Assembly (NCBI GenBank): GCA_963682025.1
Contig: OY821518.1
Span: 126,957,582-127,021,581, forward strand
Direction: 5' to 3'
Source: Cordilura impudica
Taxonomy: Eukaryota; Arthropoda; Insecta; Diptera; Scathophagidae
DNA: 64,000 bases
Below are positions 44,500 to 55,423 of the stretch, in pieces. Both the position numbers and the translations under genes were made by a program. The notes under the pieces are model-generated. The model saw only the letters and a list, made by a program, of their open reading frames with translations, was not told the origin of the DNA and did no database searches. Position 1 is the stretch's first letter; each line of letters begins with the position of its first letter.

Positions 44500-45230
44500 A
44501 AATCAATTTTATTCTAATGTTTTGTAGGTCCCCCATTATTGCGAACAACTTCGAAAAGTTTGTTTGGAGAGACTTCTACAGACTTTGTACATTATTTATT
44601 GTTATTTGCTTAAAGGCATCTTCAATAGCTTTAATCATCCAACCTGCTTTCAAATTGTCTTCCTTCTGCATAAATTGTACGCGACAACCAGCTCCATAAA
44701 TTTTCAATTATATTTAGGTCAGAAGATAAAGGTCGACACTCCATAAATTCTACGTTTTTATCTCCAAACAAATGTTTTACATATCTAGCTGTGTTGATAC
44801 ATATCTAGCGTTGTCTTTTTTTAAAAACCATCTTTGACCATTTAACATTCTTCCAAACTTAATTTTATGCGGTCTGAAGAGCTTCTAAAACAACCAAATC
44901 TATGGCGCCATGAATTGACACTGCAGCCCATACCATTATGGCACCAACACCTCTATGACGACGTGAAAAAATTTGTCCAGATTTTCTCAAGTCATAGAAG
45001 AATATTGAAAGGCAACAGGCCGTCAAAGTTAAATTATGTTCGTCATTGTTGCCGGATTAGATTCAGGAACACAAAAGAATATTAATGAAAAACAAGAAAT
45101 AATGTTGCACATCGGTTTTATATTTACATAAATATCTGGAGTCGAATCGTCGCATTCGTTATTGAAATTTTTCGATCGAAATTATTTTGTTATTTTCCAA
45201 AATAAAATACTAAGAGTAATTTTACTCTGT
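44500..45230 (-). pseudogene. Tc1-like transposase remnant
   Basis: The minus strand shows IMVWAAVSIHGAIDLV near 44920, RYVKHLFG, then ECRPLSSDLNIIENLWSWL near 44690-44750, with the glutamate in the IENLW box, and VRNNGGPTKH at the C-terminus near 44525. These are the second half of a Tc1-type (DD34E) transposase. Stops and shifts throughout. The N-terminal part is traceable only as far as about 45230. Confidence 0.72.
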
Positions 45231-45397
45231 CACAGCTAAAGATTTATGATCCATAGCTAATAGTAAAAGCGAAACGAGGCCTGACGATTGTCTGTCTTCT
45301 TTAAATAATAAACCAAAATATGGAATTTCGATTGATTTTTACTCGATATCTAATGCGACGATTTGCCCCCTGGTCTTGTTACACTATTTATAAAAAA
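45231..45397. other. Short stretch, possibly the rest of the Tc1 remnant
   Basis: Minus-strand words are too decayed to follow. Ends at the CTAG of a Helitron-type element. Confidence 0.3.
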
Positions 45398-46289
45398 CTA
45401 GCAGATTCCAACCCTCGAAATTAGAGTGCAAATTCTAGGAAATTTCATTTTTTCTTTCAATATTTTTTTTAATCTTTAAAAATTATAAATATTGAAATAA
45501 AATTCATTAAATTGTGAATTTTTAAATAAAATTCATTAAATTTCATTATAAATATTTGTTGAACATCCAGAAGACATATAAACGGGTTTGTTAACAAATA
45601 ATTTTATAGGAGCCTAAAGGTATGCTAAGCAATTTTATCCAATTTACAATTCAACTCAGGGCTTTTGATATCTATAATATTAATAGGCTAGGCGATATCT
45701 TGTGACTGATGTTTTATTCTACCGTTTTATCCCGATTTTCAACAAACGTATATTATTTGAAAGGTATTTCTTTTTAGCCGTTTTGCAGATTTACAGATTT
45801 TTAAATTTTTTCCTTTGTTTTGAGTAAATTGCATTTAAAATTGCTACTAATACATACATAAAATTATACAATGCTATGTGTGTGTTTATTAAATTTGTTA
45901 ATGTGTTTGTAATAAAAATGAGTTTCTTTTTTTTGTGTTGATTTATGAATTGGCTATAATTGATTAGCATACTTTTAGGATCTTTATATAATGGAAAAAT
46001 AAAATTTCCTGGAATTTGCACTCGAATTTCGAGGGCTGGAGTCTGCTAGTTTATAATAAACACACACACAGTATATATTTTATGTATGTGTTAGTAGCAA
46101 CTGTAAATGATCTTTACCCCAACAAATAATGGTCCAGACGGTGCACATCTATTTACAGATGGTGGACAACTGCAAAGCAATACGTTTCAAATGGGGAATT
46201 TTTTTTTTTTTTTTTTTTGTCAAAATCGATTCATAACTAAAAAGGTAAAATCGTTCACAAGAAATCGCTTTGCTTATCAATATTATAGA
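45398..46289 (-). mobile_element. Helitron-type element interrupted by another copy (H7, host)
   Basis: The minus-strand copy has its CTGCTAG end at 45398 and its TCTATAATATTGATAAGC start at 46289. It breaks after 'gggcttttgata' (45670) and resumes 'ttataataaacacacac' (46050). The long copy H3 shows the uninterrupted order. Of the 892 bp, 379 belong to the guest H8. Confidence 0.8.
45671..46049 (+). mobile_element. Helitron-type element nested in an inverted older copy (H8, guest)
   Basis: TCTATAATATTAATAGGC to CTGCTAG, preceded by A and followed by T, all 379 bp well conserved. It lies in opposite orientation inside H7, so it is the younger of the two. Confidence 0.85.
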
Positions 46290-46377
46290 TGTAAACAAAA
46301 TATTAAAAAAAAAAAAAAATATTTTGATAATTTCATAATTAAATTAATACGGAATTTTTAAAATGTGTTAGAGGTGT

Positions 46378-46625
46378 CTTCTTCTTTTTGGACACATCTC
46401 GTCACAATGACGACCGATTTACCCCATTTTCAATACCAACCTGATCGAAATAAGGACAAATAAAATTATCATAACTTTATCCAGGTGCATTGTTTATTTT
46501 ATGAATGGGCGTGATTTCAACAGACAGACAGATGGATGGACGGACAGACGGACATCGCTATATCGACTCGAGTTGTTCTAAGGATCAATAATCCTTTTTC
46601 GATGTGTTACAAACGAAATGCAAAA
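46378..46625 (+). repeat. Dispersed repeat family C, partial copy
   Basis: Matches 59893-60155 in the same orientation: 'tcaataccaacctgatcgaaataa', 'gggcgtgatttcaacag', the GACA/GACG microsatellite (46522-46556), 'atcgactcgagtt' and 'cgatgtgttacaaacg'. Lacks both ends. Confidence 0.6.
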
Positions 46626-46639
46626 TTTACTCTGCATAG

Positions 46640-47035
46640 TTTGTCTATCCGTTTTTAATTCATTGACATAAATTCTGCAAATCCCAAAAACTATATATTC
46701 CTGATCCTTATAAAAGAAGTTTATCTGACGATGTCCGTCTGTCGTTTGTGTGTCCATCTGTCTGTCTGTTGAAAACATTCTCCTGTCCGCAATAGATCGA
46801 GTGGGACGCATGTCTTAGGCTGAAAATGTGCCTCATATTCTACAGCAGTTTGGTATTGAATTTGGAGCCTCTACACCTAATATGTGAGGAATGACATACG
46901 AAACTGTAAAGATACTCCGACAAAATTTCATATAAAAAATTAAAATAGTGTAAAAGGTTTATAGTTAACAGACACGAGCATATAGATATGTATATGTATC
47001 AGCGATACATACAAATTTTTGTTGTACATGCATAA

Positions 47036-47075
<40 letters not shown>

Positions 47076-47335
47076 AAGCAAAAAATGTGTATGCATCGCT
47101 AATAAACAATGAAAGAAAAATGTAATTGTATGTGTTTACATTTATGCTCATTGTATTTAATAATTGCTTCATTATCTTATTAATTTTAAAAATTATTGTA
47201 AAAAATCTAGCTATTATAATTTGAAATCCAGTCTTTTCTGTCTCTTAGTGTTGACAACCCTGGTTATTCCTGGTGTTTAGAACGTGGAGGATATCAAAGA
47301 TCCGGTAGAGCCGAATTTAATATTCTTACTTGTTC
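46640..47335 (-). repeat. Dispersed repeat family C, second copy facing the first
   Basis: Minus orientation: GTCCGTCTGTCG microsatellite near 46733-46771, and the family start near 47335 (AACAAGTAAGAATATTAAATTCGG on the minus strand). An A tract of about 35 (47039-47073) lies inside. With the partial copy to its left it forms an inverted pair. Confidence 0.6.
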
Positions 47336-48281
47336 TCAATGGAGATATCTTGTTTTCGGGGGCTGAGTAAAAAAAAATTAATATATAAAATGTATTTGTT
47401 TTTTTTTTTCGTTAATCGATTAATATATTAACTTAAAAAATGTATATTATTTAAATTAATGGAAAATATGAGGTATATTGATATTGATATGCATGGTATC
47501 AGAAAATTATTTTTCATATTGTCAGTTTTCATTTATTAAGAAGTTTAAATTTTTTAATAAACCGGCTACTCGAGTAACCGTGTTCAATTAAACTTGGATA
47601 ACCAGTTAGTAATAATTTTATTTTTAAACGTTTTTAATAATTTCAAGTAATCGGTTAATAGCTCTTACATCAAACGATCGATATGTTTAAAAAATTGTGT
47701 ACTAATAAATTTTATACTTTAAATTATTTTAAAAATTTATGAAAAAAAACACAATATTTGTAAGAATTTTAAAAGTATTTGTAACATTTTCAATTTTAAA
47801 ACCTTGAGACTATTGACCTCATTCTGTAAAATGAAACAACGAAAAGCTTAAAATTTATGTATAAAATTTGAAGAATACTAATTTTAAACGTTTCGTTACG
47901 TGTTGTTTTATAGAATAAGCTCCTAAAACGTTCATGACATAGTTATGATAGTTCAACAAATATTTTCTGCTTCATATAAATAACTTAAAAAAGGAAATTA
48001 ATTTTTTCTGTATTAAAAATTTGGGTTGATTGGGTTCTGATTGAAAATGTTATGAGACAAAAAAAATTTTTTTTTTAAATATTTTCTTGGAAAAAACCTC
48101 AAATATGTGTTGTAAACAACCCTTAAAATAATTTGATTTGTTTATAATTTTTGTTTTTCGTAACATCAAAATTCATGCAAACAGTGACAAAAAAAAAGTT
48201 CTTTGGGGTCTTATAATTTAATTTAAATTTATTTTATTTATGAATATTTTAATATTTTAATATGAAAAAGAAATTGTCATA
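47336..48281. other. AT-rich stretch with a 'cgagtaaccg' repeat fragment
   Basis: 47555-47760 resembles the repeat at 41398-42200. Nothing else recognised. Confidence 0.4.
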
Positions 48282-48409
48282 CAGTCGTGTCTAGATATAG
48301 TGAACTAATTATTATATTAAAGTTTAAGTTTTTTCCTTCAAAACTCGTTTTATTTGCTCAGAATACACATTTGTGTTTGCAATTACAAGAGATCGTTAGA
48401 ATAAATTCG

Positions 48410-49090
48410 AAATGTTCATATGTATGTAAGCTTATGTTTGCTTCTTGAGTACCCAAATTGACTTTTGGACCGCTTTTTCGCGTAGACTTCGCAGTGATAG
48501 AATAAGAGCATAATCGGTGCTCTCAGCCCATGCGAGAGCTTTATTGCAATTTCAATAGCTTTCAGTAGGATTTGTGATCTGTATTTTGCCTTGGTCATCA
48601 TTATCAGATTCTGCAATATTCTCGACATCTTTCACATACACTGAAGGTATGTTTCCTAAAAAAAGTAGAGTAACATCTAAATGAACAGGTAGACGAAAAC
48701 AAAAGTCAACAAAATTACCGCCGAGATAACACCTTGCAGTAATGGACTTCTGTATGTAATGGACTTTTTTATATTTTTCCTGCAATAATTTTTGCCGATT
48801 AAGCACAAAGGTACATCATCGGTTTCATCCTCGCTTTGATGTGGATCTGTTGCATTGAAACATTCAACTATATTTGCATCCAGTTGATTCCAAGCAAGCA
48901 TTAAAAATGACGCGACATCCTTTAAAGTTATATTTGTTAAAAACTGAGCGATGTCATTCTGCCCCACAGTCAATAACAAATTTTTTTTGTACTAAAGCTT
49001 AGTTATGCGAATCACATTTTGACCCTTGGACTGAATCAAGAACGTGTTATATGGTGGCATATAAATCACCAATATATAGCTATCAGTATC
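48410..49090 (-). pseudogene. pogo/Tigger-like transposase, C-terminal part
   Basis: The minus strand starts MPPYNTFLIQSKGQNVIR near 49060, a decayed form of the LPPNTTSL...QGVI block of pogo/jerky-type DDE transposases. Then come ITLKDVASFLMLAWNQLD (48915-48860) and an acidic region YVKDVENIAESDNDDQ. After that, words like AESTDYALILSLRSL mark the tail. Frames shift at least three times. The family is clear by block order; the product is not functional. The other half is at 50745-51210. Confidence 0.68.
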
Positions 49091-49109
49091 AGTTATCAGT
49101 TGTCAAGTA

Positions 49110-49430
49110 ATATAATGATTTTCGTTTGGAAATCCATTTGTGGCAAAACTTATGGACCTAAAAACATATAATATCGAAAAAATTCTCCATAAAAATGTAT
49201 TATTCATTGTAAGAAGGCGGTTCGCTGAAAATGGAGTTCGAACACTTGATTGGTTGGCCCAATCATCTAATTTGAACCCTATTGATAACTTATTTGGCAT
49301 TTTAAAGCGGCGAGTAGCTTGTCTGGATTTCACTTTTAAACAACCTTTAAAAGAGCCGCTGGAAACTGAGTGGAAAAACATTCCAAACTATAGCAATGCT
49401 AAAGAGTGTCAGAGTGAGAGCTGTATTGTG
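49110..49430 (+). pseudogene. Tc1-like transposase C-terminal fragment
   Basis: The plus strand reads RRRFAENGVRTLDWLAQSSN then LNPIDNLFGILKRRV and EWKNIP. In Tc1-type proteins the block is NPIENLW; here the catalytic glutamate is D and the W is F. Only the last third of the protein remains. Inserted into, or captured by, the pogo/Tigger-like element. Confidence 0.72.
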
Positions 49431-49745
49431 CGAGCTGGTTCTTACATTTTTAATCTTTTTTTTTTTGTTTTTATTCGATTTTTGACTTTGACTATTTTTT
49501 TTTGTTGCTATTTTTGATCATGGCGATTTTTTGTTTTTTTTTTTTTTTGTTTTTTTGATATTGACGTATGTTGATTTGGCGATTTTTGTTATTCGTGCTT
49601 TTCGGCTTTGACGATTTTTGATTTTGACGTTTTTTGATTTTGGCGATTTTTGTTATTCGCCACAAACTATAATAGTTCAAGCTATAGCAACGCTAAGGTA
49701 TGTCGGAGTGAGAGCTATATTGTCCGAGCGAGTTTTATCTTTTAA
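49381..49745 (+). repeat. Local duplication of about 70 bp around a TTTTTGATTTTGACG array
   Basis: 49384-49455 and 49677-49745 are similar ('tatagcaa.gctaa.g..tgtc.gagtgagagct.tattgt.cgag'). Between them is a T-rich array of words TTTTTGATTTTGGCG and TTGTTATTCG (49470-49660). Confidence 0.65.
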
Positions 49746-50046
49746 TCCTCTTTATTAATTTTTTTTTTTTTTTTTGTTAAATTTTCCAATTTTTGTTTCA
49801 CAAAAAGTCGATTGTGGTAACTTTTGTATGTTAGGTCCCAAAACACAGGACGGGTAAGCACTTCTGTTTTGCATTTTTCTATCTCAATTTCCATTTTAAT
49901 TTGATATTTTTTATATTAATTTATTGTTAATATCACAATAACATAAAATGCACAATGAAAAAGTACGAAGAACCGAATTAAAAGTATATAAAAAAAAAAA
50001 AATAAAAAAAATCAACACAAAAGAACAAATCAAAAGAATGAATAAA

Positions 50047-50729
50047 ACAAGTAAGAAAATTATAGTCGGTCGAGACCGACTATATGATACCCTATACCAT
50101 GCGTTTAGAGACCCTATCTCTTAGGCCCAACTAACTGGATATAGAAAATAAGCATAAACCAAATTTGAGTGGGATTTTTATTAATTTTTTTGGCTGCAGA
50201 TATGAAAAATTTCATATCGGATGCTATATCTATATGGGGACTAGGCCCAAAAATGGAACGATCCTGACTATGTTTGGTAAAGTCTCTTGTATTTTGCAAA
50301 AATATATACAAACAAAATTTGACAAGAATCAGTGCAATATTTTTATTTTTTGATAGATTTAAGTGAAGATCGGGAAACAGCTCTATATGGGGCCTATGAC
50401 TAAGAGTTGTCCCAGGTATCATTTTTAAACTACTCATTAATGGATGTAATAAACGCATATAAACCGAATTTGACTGAGATCTATATGACAATTTGGATCT
50501 TATGGCAATTTATGTCGATTTCATAGGGGTCATTTGTATGGGGGCTAGGTCTGAATTTCAATAGCGTTCATCCTATGGCCGATAGAAGCTTATATACCAA
50601 ATCGAATCAGATAGTGATTCTGATTCGATCGGTATAATAAAAGATGGGTCTGCGTCAAATATATTTGGTAGTTGCAAACAGCAGCACAAAGTCATTATAC
50701 CCAAACCACATAGTGGTATAGGGTATAAA
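50047..50729 (-). repeat. Dispersed repeat family B, copy 9
   Basis: Starts ACAAGTAAGAAAATTATAGT, has the palindrome TAGTCGGTCGAGACCGACTA (50062-50081), and ends CCACATAGTGGTATAGGG. The GTCC microsatellite block is deleted between 'tataccaaatcg' and 'aatcagatagtg'. Sits in the pogo/Tigger-like element and separates its halves. Confidence 0.82.
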
Positions 50730-50744
50730 AAACATCTCGCTTCT

Positions 50745-51210
50745 CTCTTTGCTCTTACTCAGACATCATTTGGTTCTTGCAAAGCTTCAAGTTATAAATA
50801 AAATGGCTGAGCTTATGTTTAAATGGTTGCTGGGGTATCCGATGGCATTTTTTCGCCCGACACCTTTATCTCTCGAATTCCGAAACGATATTTACACCGA
50901 GATAATCACCCGGAGCCGGCATGAAAGCTACCTTCTCTTGCCTGAAGATGAGCATTTCCCCACTGAACGTACAGTTTTTTTTGGCGTTGTTTTACAAACC
51001 AGTTGACAATGCTTTCTCCTTTTGGGCATACTTGCCTTATCTAAGGGTCTTCCTCTTAGATGCTCCACTTGTCTGGATAATATACGTCTCTTTTTGTTTA
51101 TGTTCGAAATTGTTGATTACTCCCTGTATTTTTGCCAAAGATGGAACGCTAATTATTTTTAAATTTTTGTTAACAATTGCGCAATTTTTTAACATTCAGA
51201 AGTTTTAAAT
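50745..51210 (-). pseudogene. pogo/Tigger-like transposase, N-terminal DNA-binding part
   Basis: Across frames the minus strand reads STGLQNNAKK or IVNWFVKQRQKK near 51005, then SGEMLIFRQEKVAF, VSGEKMPSDTP near 50850 and FKHKLSHFIYNLKLCKNQ. The order W-F...R, SGEML, RFGIR...SGEK, F-K-L is that of the CENP-B/Tc5-type HTH of pogo and jerky proteins, just before the first catalytic block, which is missing. Several shifts. Confidence 0.62.
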
Positions 51211-51396
51211 ACTCATAAAAAAGCACGCTTTCCCATAATTTTTTTTTAAATATTTTTTTGCCTTCTGCTTGAAGTTGCTTTCATTTTTTAGAGGTTTTCG
51301 ATTGTTCACTATTTAGAGTACTTCAGGTGAAAATGTAGGTGTTCACTATATCGAGGTGTTCACTATTTCGGGTGTTCACTATACCAAGACATTACA

Positions 51397-53040
51397 AGAA
51401 TACAGGATTTAATTCTTCGATACAGTTTTGTTTTATATTTGGTTTTTATTTTTTCAGATGAAAAATTTATGGGTAATTTTAATTTTACTTTCATAACTTC
51501 TGAACTCTCTTTCATAACTCCGAAATAATTAATAAAAATAAAATATCCTTCGAACCAAAAAGAACTGTGGGTTATAGTGCGATGCGTGGTAGTCCAATCC
51601 GATCAATTAAATAAATTTCTTTTCGATAATATTTAATGTATTGTTTTTAAAAATCACCAACCATTATCTTTTTTTCTTTTTTTTTTTTTTTATTATTTTT
51701 CCTTTCACCATTGTTGACTGACATGCCTTTCAAATGCGTATTTCAATTCGCTATAATCTTATCTGTTATATATTATCGATATTGTATATCTTTCAATAGA
51801 AAAATTATCATCAAATGAAAAAATATATGCTTATAAACAAATTTTTTCGCATAAATTTCAGATAGAATGTTGTCTCCTTAACAAAAATAAATATAAAACA
51901 AAAAAAAAAAAAAAAAACACTATATCAACTCATATCTAGTCAAGGAGACCTTGTGATATTAAATCTAAAAAACAGAAAAACTGTCATTGAAAATGTATAA
52001 CAATACTGTTGTTTTTTTTTTTTTTTTTAGTTACACTAAATAAATATTGAATTTATACATATGGATGTGCTGCGGTTTTTATGCGTTTTTTGTTAATTTA
52101 TTTTGTTAGATTAAACAAAAATATGACCTAATCAGAGATATAGATGAAAAGTAATAGCGTTGAAACAACTGTGTTTTCGTGTTATCAAAATGACACACAT
52201 TTTATTTTATTTTTTATTTTTGTTTATGGAATTAACGGTGTTAAAAGACTTATGTTGGTTTTTTTTTTATTACTCAAATGATTTATTAGAATAATTTGAA
52301 ACACTTTTTTAGTGTTGTCGAAAGTGCTTTTTTATGTTGTTTGGGTTACCTTTTTGTTTGTGTGTTTGGTAAGTGGGCAGTTGGTATGTAGGATGATCGA
52401 CCCAGTTTATAAAAACCGGTTGAAACCGATCAAATTTTGGCAAAACAAAAAACTATATCTCAACATTGGCTCTTTCTAGGTTAATACGTAATTTTATAAC
52501 GTAATTGTATAACGTTCCTCCAACTTGTCTGTCCCTTCCAAATAATAGAATTTCTCAATGTTTTCAAAATAGGCATTTGGTTGATCAATAATTTAATCGT
52601 CGAAGGTAAATCTGTTTACGCCGAGCCTGATCCGTATGTTTGTAAGTGGAATACAGTCGCAGGAGCCTATATCTCGAGAATATGACGGATGAGTTAGCAA
52701 TTTGTAGCCAAGCACGTGGAATTTTGTAAAGGCGATAGGTCAATTGTGCGAAAATGCGTTACCCGTCTTGTGGATAGCTTTTTGAAACCCAACTGAAATA
52801 TCGAAATCAGAGAGTCATATGATTTACCAATGGTATCAACAATCTCGCAAACTCTCTCTCTCTGACCGGCCATATACTATACTGTATTTTTTTTTTGACA
52901 TTTTCGGACTTTTTAAACCGCCCTTGTTTATGAGGACAAATGTCATTTGTTGTCTGAGAAGCCTGAAAAAATTTAGGAAACTTTGTGAATGATAATTTTC
53001 TCATATTGATTTTTATAAAACTTAAGAAGATCGGAAAGAC
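51397..53040. other. AT-rich stretch, nothing recognised
   Basis: 1.6 kb with T tracts, an A tract near 51900-51917 and short frames without motifs. Ends at the TTAA site of the next element. Confidence 0.4.
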
Positions 53041-53233
53041 TTAAGGGGGGACATTACATTCGCGGCAGAGAAAACAGACCTTTTTTCAAAAATTTATAAC
53101 TCAGTCAAAAACAAACATTAAAAAAACTATTGTAGAGAATTGAACAAATTACAAGAAAAAAAATTCAAAAAAATATATTTTTCACTCCAACATGGTTTTA
53201 TAGAGCTCCAAACTGGCGGCAGAGAAAAAAAAA

Positions 53234-53545
53234 ACGGGGCCTCGTGGCTGCAGCGCTGGCTGGGAGTCGCAAAAATTTTCCGAGCTGAAAAAAAAATTAC
53301 TTTTTTAATCTTAAAAAAATTTAAATTTTTTTTTTTTTAATTTTTGGTGATGTTCCAATTTTAAAAGTGTTTTTTTTTTGAAAAAAAATATTGACTTTAA
53401 AAATTCATAAAAACTCGAAAAAAATTTAAAAAAAAGCTCGTGTCATACGATAACCAATTTTGTTAAGATTTAAAAAAGTCATTTTTTTTTTCAGATCGGA
53501 AAATTTTTGCGACTCCCAGCCAGCGCTGCAGCAACGAGGCCCCGT
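53234..53545. repeat. Near-perfect hairpin with about 83-bp arms
   Basis: Arms about 53234-53316 and 53461-53545 are reverse complements with only three or four differences. They share GGGGCCTCGT, GCTGCAGCGCTGGCTGGGAG and TCGCAAAAATTTTCCGA. The loop of about 145 bp is AT-rich. The arms' first 40 bp are far richer in G+C than anything nearby. Confidence 0.85.
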
Positions 53546-53584
53546 AAAAAAATACAAAAAACAAAAAAAAATTTCTTAAAAAAA

Positions 53585-53875
53585 TTAACCCGCTAGTGCC
53601 GCAACCAGTACGAAAAACATGGTTTCGAGATAAACGCGTTCAAAGTTTGGGAACAAAGAGAAAAAAACATCATTGTACGGTTTGGCATTTGAAATTGTAG
53701 AAAATGTTTTTGAGTCTCCATCTCCGATGTAATACTGATATTTGACACCATATAGTAGTTCAGATCTTTGAAACATTGTCAAAATTGCATCCGGTTCCAT
53801 TTTTCCTGCGCTGTCGCTATGATTCATGGAGCACGATGCTTCATAGCTCTGATAACCATATTTCAAATTTTTCAT
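53585..53875 (-). pseudogene. Mutator-like transposase fragment
   Basis: A 96-codon frame (ATG at 53875) reads YQSYEASCSMNHSDSAGKME, DAILTMFQRS, YQYYIGDGDSKTF and AKPYNDV. I recall the blocks C..NHSGSAGKME...M and YIGDGD...KPYG from the Mutator-like transposase domain of many insect proteins, where GDGD holds a catalytic aspartate. After PYNDV the frame leaves the family and ends at 53585. Only a middle piece, roughly a fifth of a transposase, is left. Recognition rests on memory of the motif, so moderate confidence. Confidence 0.5.
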
Positions 53876-54299
53876 TGTTCAATTTAAAATTAAAAATGCG
53901 CTCTCACTAATCCGGCTGTAAATTTTGAACCCGTAGGAATTTTTCCATTTTCTTAGAATCTTAAGAATATTTACTAAAATACAAAATTATAAAAAAAAGT
54001 CGATTTAAAAAACGGCCAACGTCATGTCCTCCCTTAAGAAAATCGGTTGACCGGTTTTTTTTTTTAATTGGCGATTAATCGATCACCCTAATGGTATGGT
54101 GTTTTTTAACAAACAAAATAACACATTAATATCAAACCAATCTAACATCGGAACCGGTATTTAGTTTATAAAAGGCATTATTCGCTTCCGCATAGTTTAA
54201 TTAAAATATCTGCATAATCATGTCATTCGATGTAAAACGAAAAGCTTATACAGGGTGGACCATCTAAGTTTTGCATTTTGATTTTGCTATAAACAAAAA

Positions 54300-54849
54300 T
54301 CTCTTCATATCTTTCTCATTCGAGTTTTTTATTTTTATTAAAATTAAAGAACACTATTTCATTCAAATGACTTCCTCGGCTGGCCTTGCAGTAGCAATCC
54401 AGTTTTTTTTTTGTACATTTTCGATGACGGCTCTAATTTCTTTTTTCAGTGCCTTAATCGACTTTGGGTGATTAGCATAACACTCATCGTTAACAGCTTC
54501 CTTTAAATAATTGTCTCAACGGGGTTAAATCGCAACTGCTCGGTCGCCAATGTACATCGTCAAAACGGCTAATAACGGGATTTTATAAATTGCCATGCGA
54601 AAATTCAATTGTTTTACGGCTTATGTGGCATGGCGCGTCATCCTGCTGAAACTAAATGTTGTTATTTATAATTGCCTACTGACTCAAAGATACCTCCTCA
54701 GCAAACATGTGTAGATTTGCTGTGCCCCAGATGTGCCATTTTTTTTTGTTTACGTAACAACCGAGATAAAAATGAGTTTTGTCAGAAAAGATGATTTTTC
54801 GGTAAAAATTCTCATCATGCGTAAATCGAACCACTTCTTAAACCGCATA
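54300..54849 (-). pseudogene. DD41D-type mariner transposase remnant
   Basis: The minus strand has FYRKIIFSDKTHFYLG near 54800, CYVNKKKWHIWGTAN, FQQDDAPCHISRK near 54640, and HWRPSSCDLTPL near 54530, where R replaces the third aspartate. Several stops. The CDLTPL word and spacing put it in the DD41D group. Confidence 0.75.
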
Positions 54850-55323
54850 CAGTAGTTTTGACATATAACTTTTGCACGAGTTTATGTGCAAATAAGCCAA
54901 AAACGTTCTTAATTTAAATGTGCTTACCAGCCTAAAGTGCAGGCATAGAATTATGGTGTCCCTCTTTCGTGTTTTTGAGATTTTAAAATGACTAAAGTTG
55001 GTAACATATTTTTTGACTGTTTTCTATGTCACAAAAATTTGGCATCACCATTTATTTTGTGTGTGTATTTTTTTTTCCATTAAGAGTGGTATTGTAAAAT
55101 AAACAAACTTAATAACATCTTTTTCACTGCACTTGTTTTGATTTTGAAAACAATTTAAAACTTTCAAAAATATGAGGCGCCTATCTTAAATGTGCAGTTA
55201 CTAAAAGTGCACTTAAAGAAAAATATTATTATTGCATTTTAAAAATAAAAACCAAAGCAAAAATTTTGTGCAGTTACAGCCAAAGTGCACTTAAGAAAAA
55301 GGCAGTTAAGTCAAAACTACTGG
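54850..55323. mobile_element. Tc1-type MITE inside the mariner, 474 bp
   Basis: Ends CAGTAGTTTTGACATATAAC and, inverted, CAGTAGTTTTGACTTAACTG. CAGT ends and a TA on the left (54848-54849) suit Tc1; the right flank reads GA, so that side has changed. Subterminal 'aaagtgcactt' words recur at 54935, 55205 and 55276. Confidence 0.7.
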
Positions 55324-55423
55324 ATATTATACTAACTTCTTGTCATAACACAGCTGACATTGGTGTTGACATACTCAAAATAACCAATAGATCAAAACGC
55401 AATACGCTGGAAGGACCACCCTA

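Larger units (their letters stand above)
48282..51396 (-). mobile_element. pogo/Tigger-like element, split by later insertions
   Basis: Left end TA then CAGTCGTGTCTAGATATAGT (48282). Right end near 51396, minus strand, reads TGTCTTGGTATAGTGAAC and is followed inward by tandem 'ggtgttcactat' words (51330-51385). N- and C-terminal transposase parts lie between in the right order on the minus strand. A family B copy (50047-50729) and sequence around 49100-50040 separate them. A TA target and CAGT ends suit the pogo group. Confidence 0.68.
53045..54033. mobile_element. TTAA-flanked DNA element (Kolobok-like?) with an internal hairpin
   Basis: Ends GGGGGGACATTACATTCG and, inverted, GGGAGGACATGACGTTGG, about 18 bp, flanked by TTAA at 53041-53044 and 54034-54037. 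989 bp. Contains a hairpin (53234-53545) and a transposase fragment (53585-53875, minus). TTAA targets belong to piggyBac and Kolobok; the GGG start and the kind of coding fragment favour a Kolobok-like element. That choice is inference. Confidence 0.68.
54251..55423 (-). mobile_element. Third DD41D-type mariner, hit by a Tc1-type MITE
   Basis: Ends CAGGGTGGACC and, inverted, TAGGGTGGTCC, flanked by TA (54249-54250 and 55424-55425). Removing the 474-bp MITE leaves about 0.7 kb, so a further internal part is lost. Coding remains point to a relative of the 42409 element. Confidence 0.72.

Noticed and set aside
44517..45085. Plus-strand frames of 60-72 codons
   Set aside because: They lie opposite the Tc1-like remnant, whose motifs are on the minus strand.
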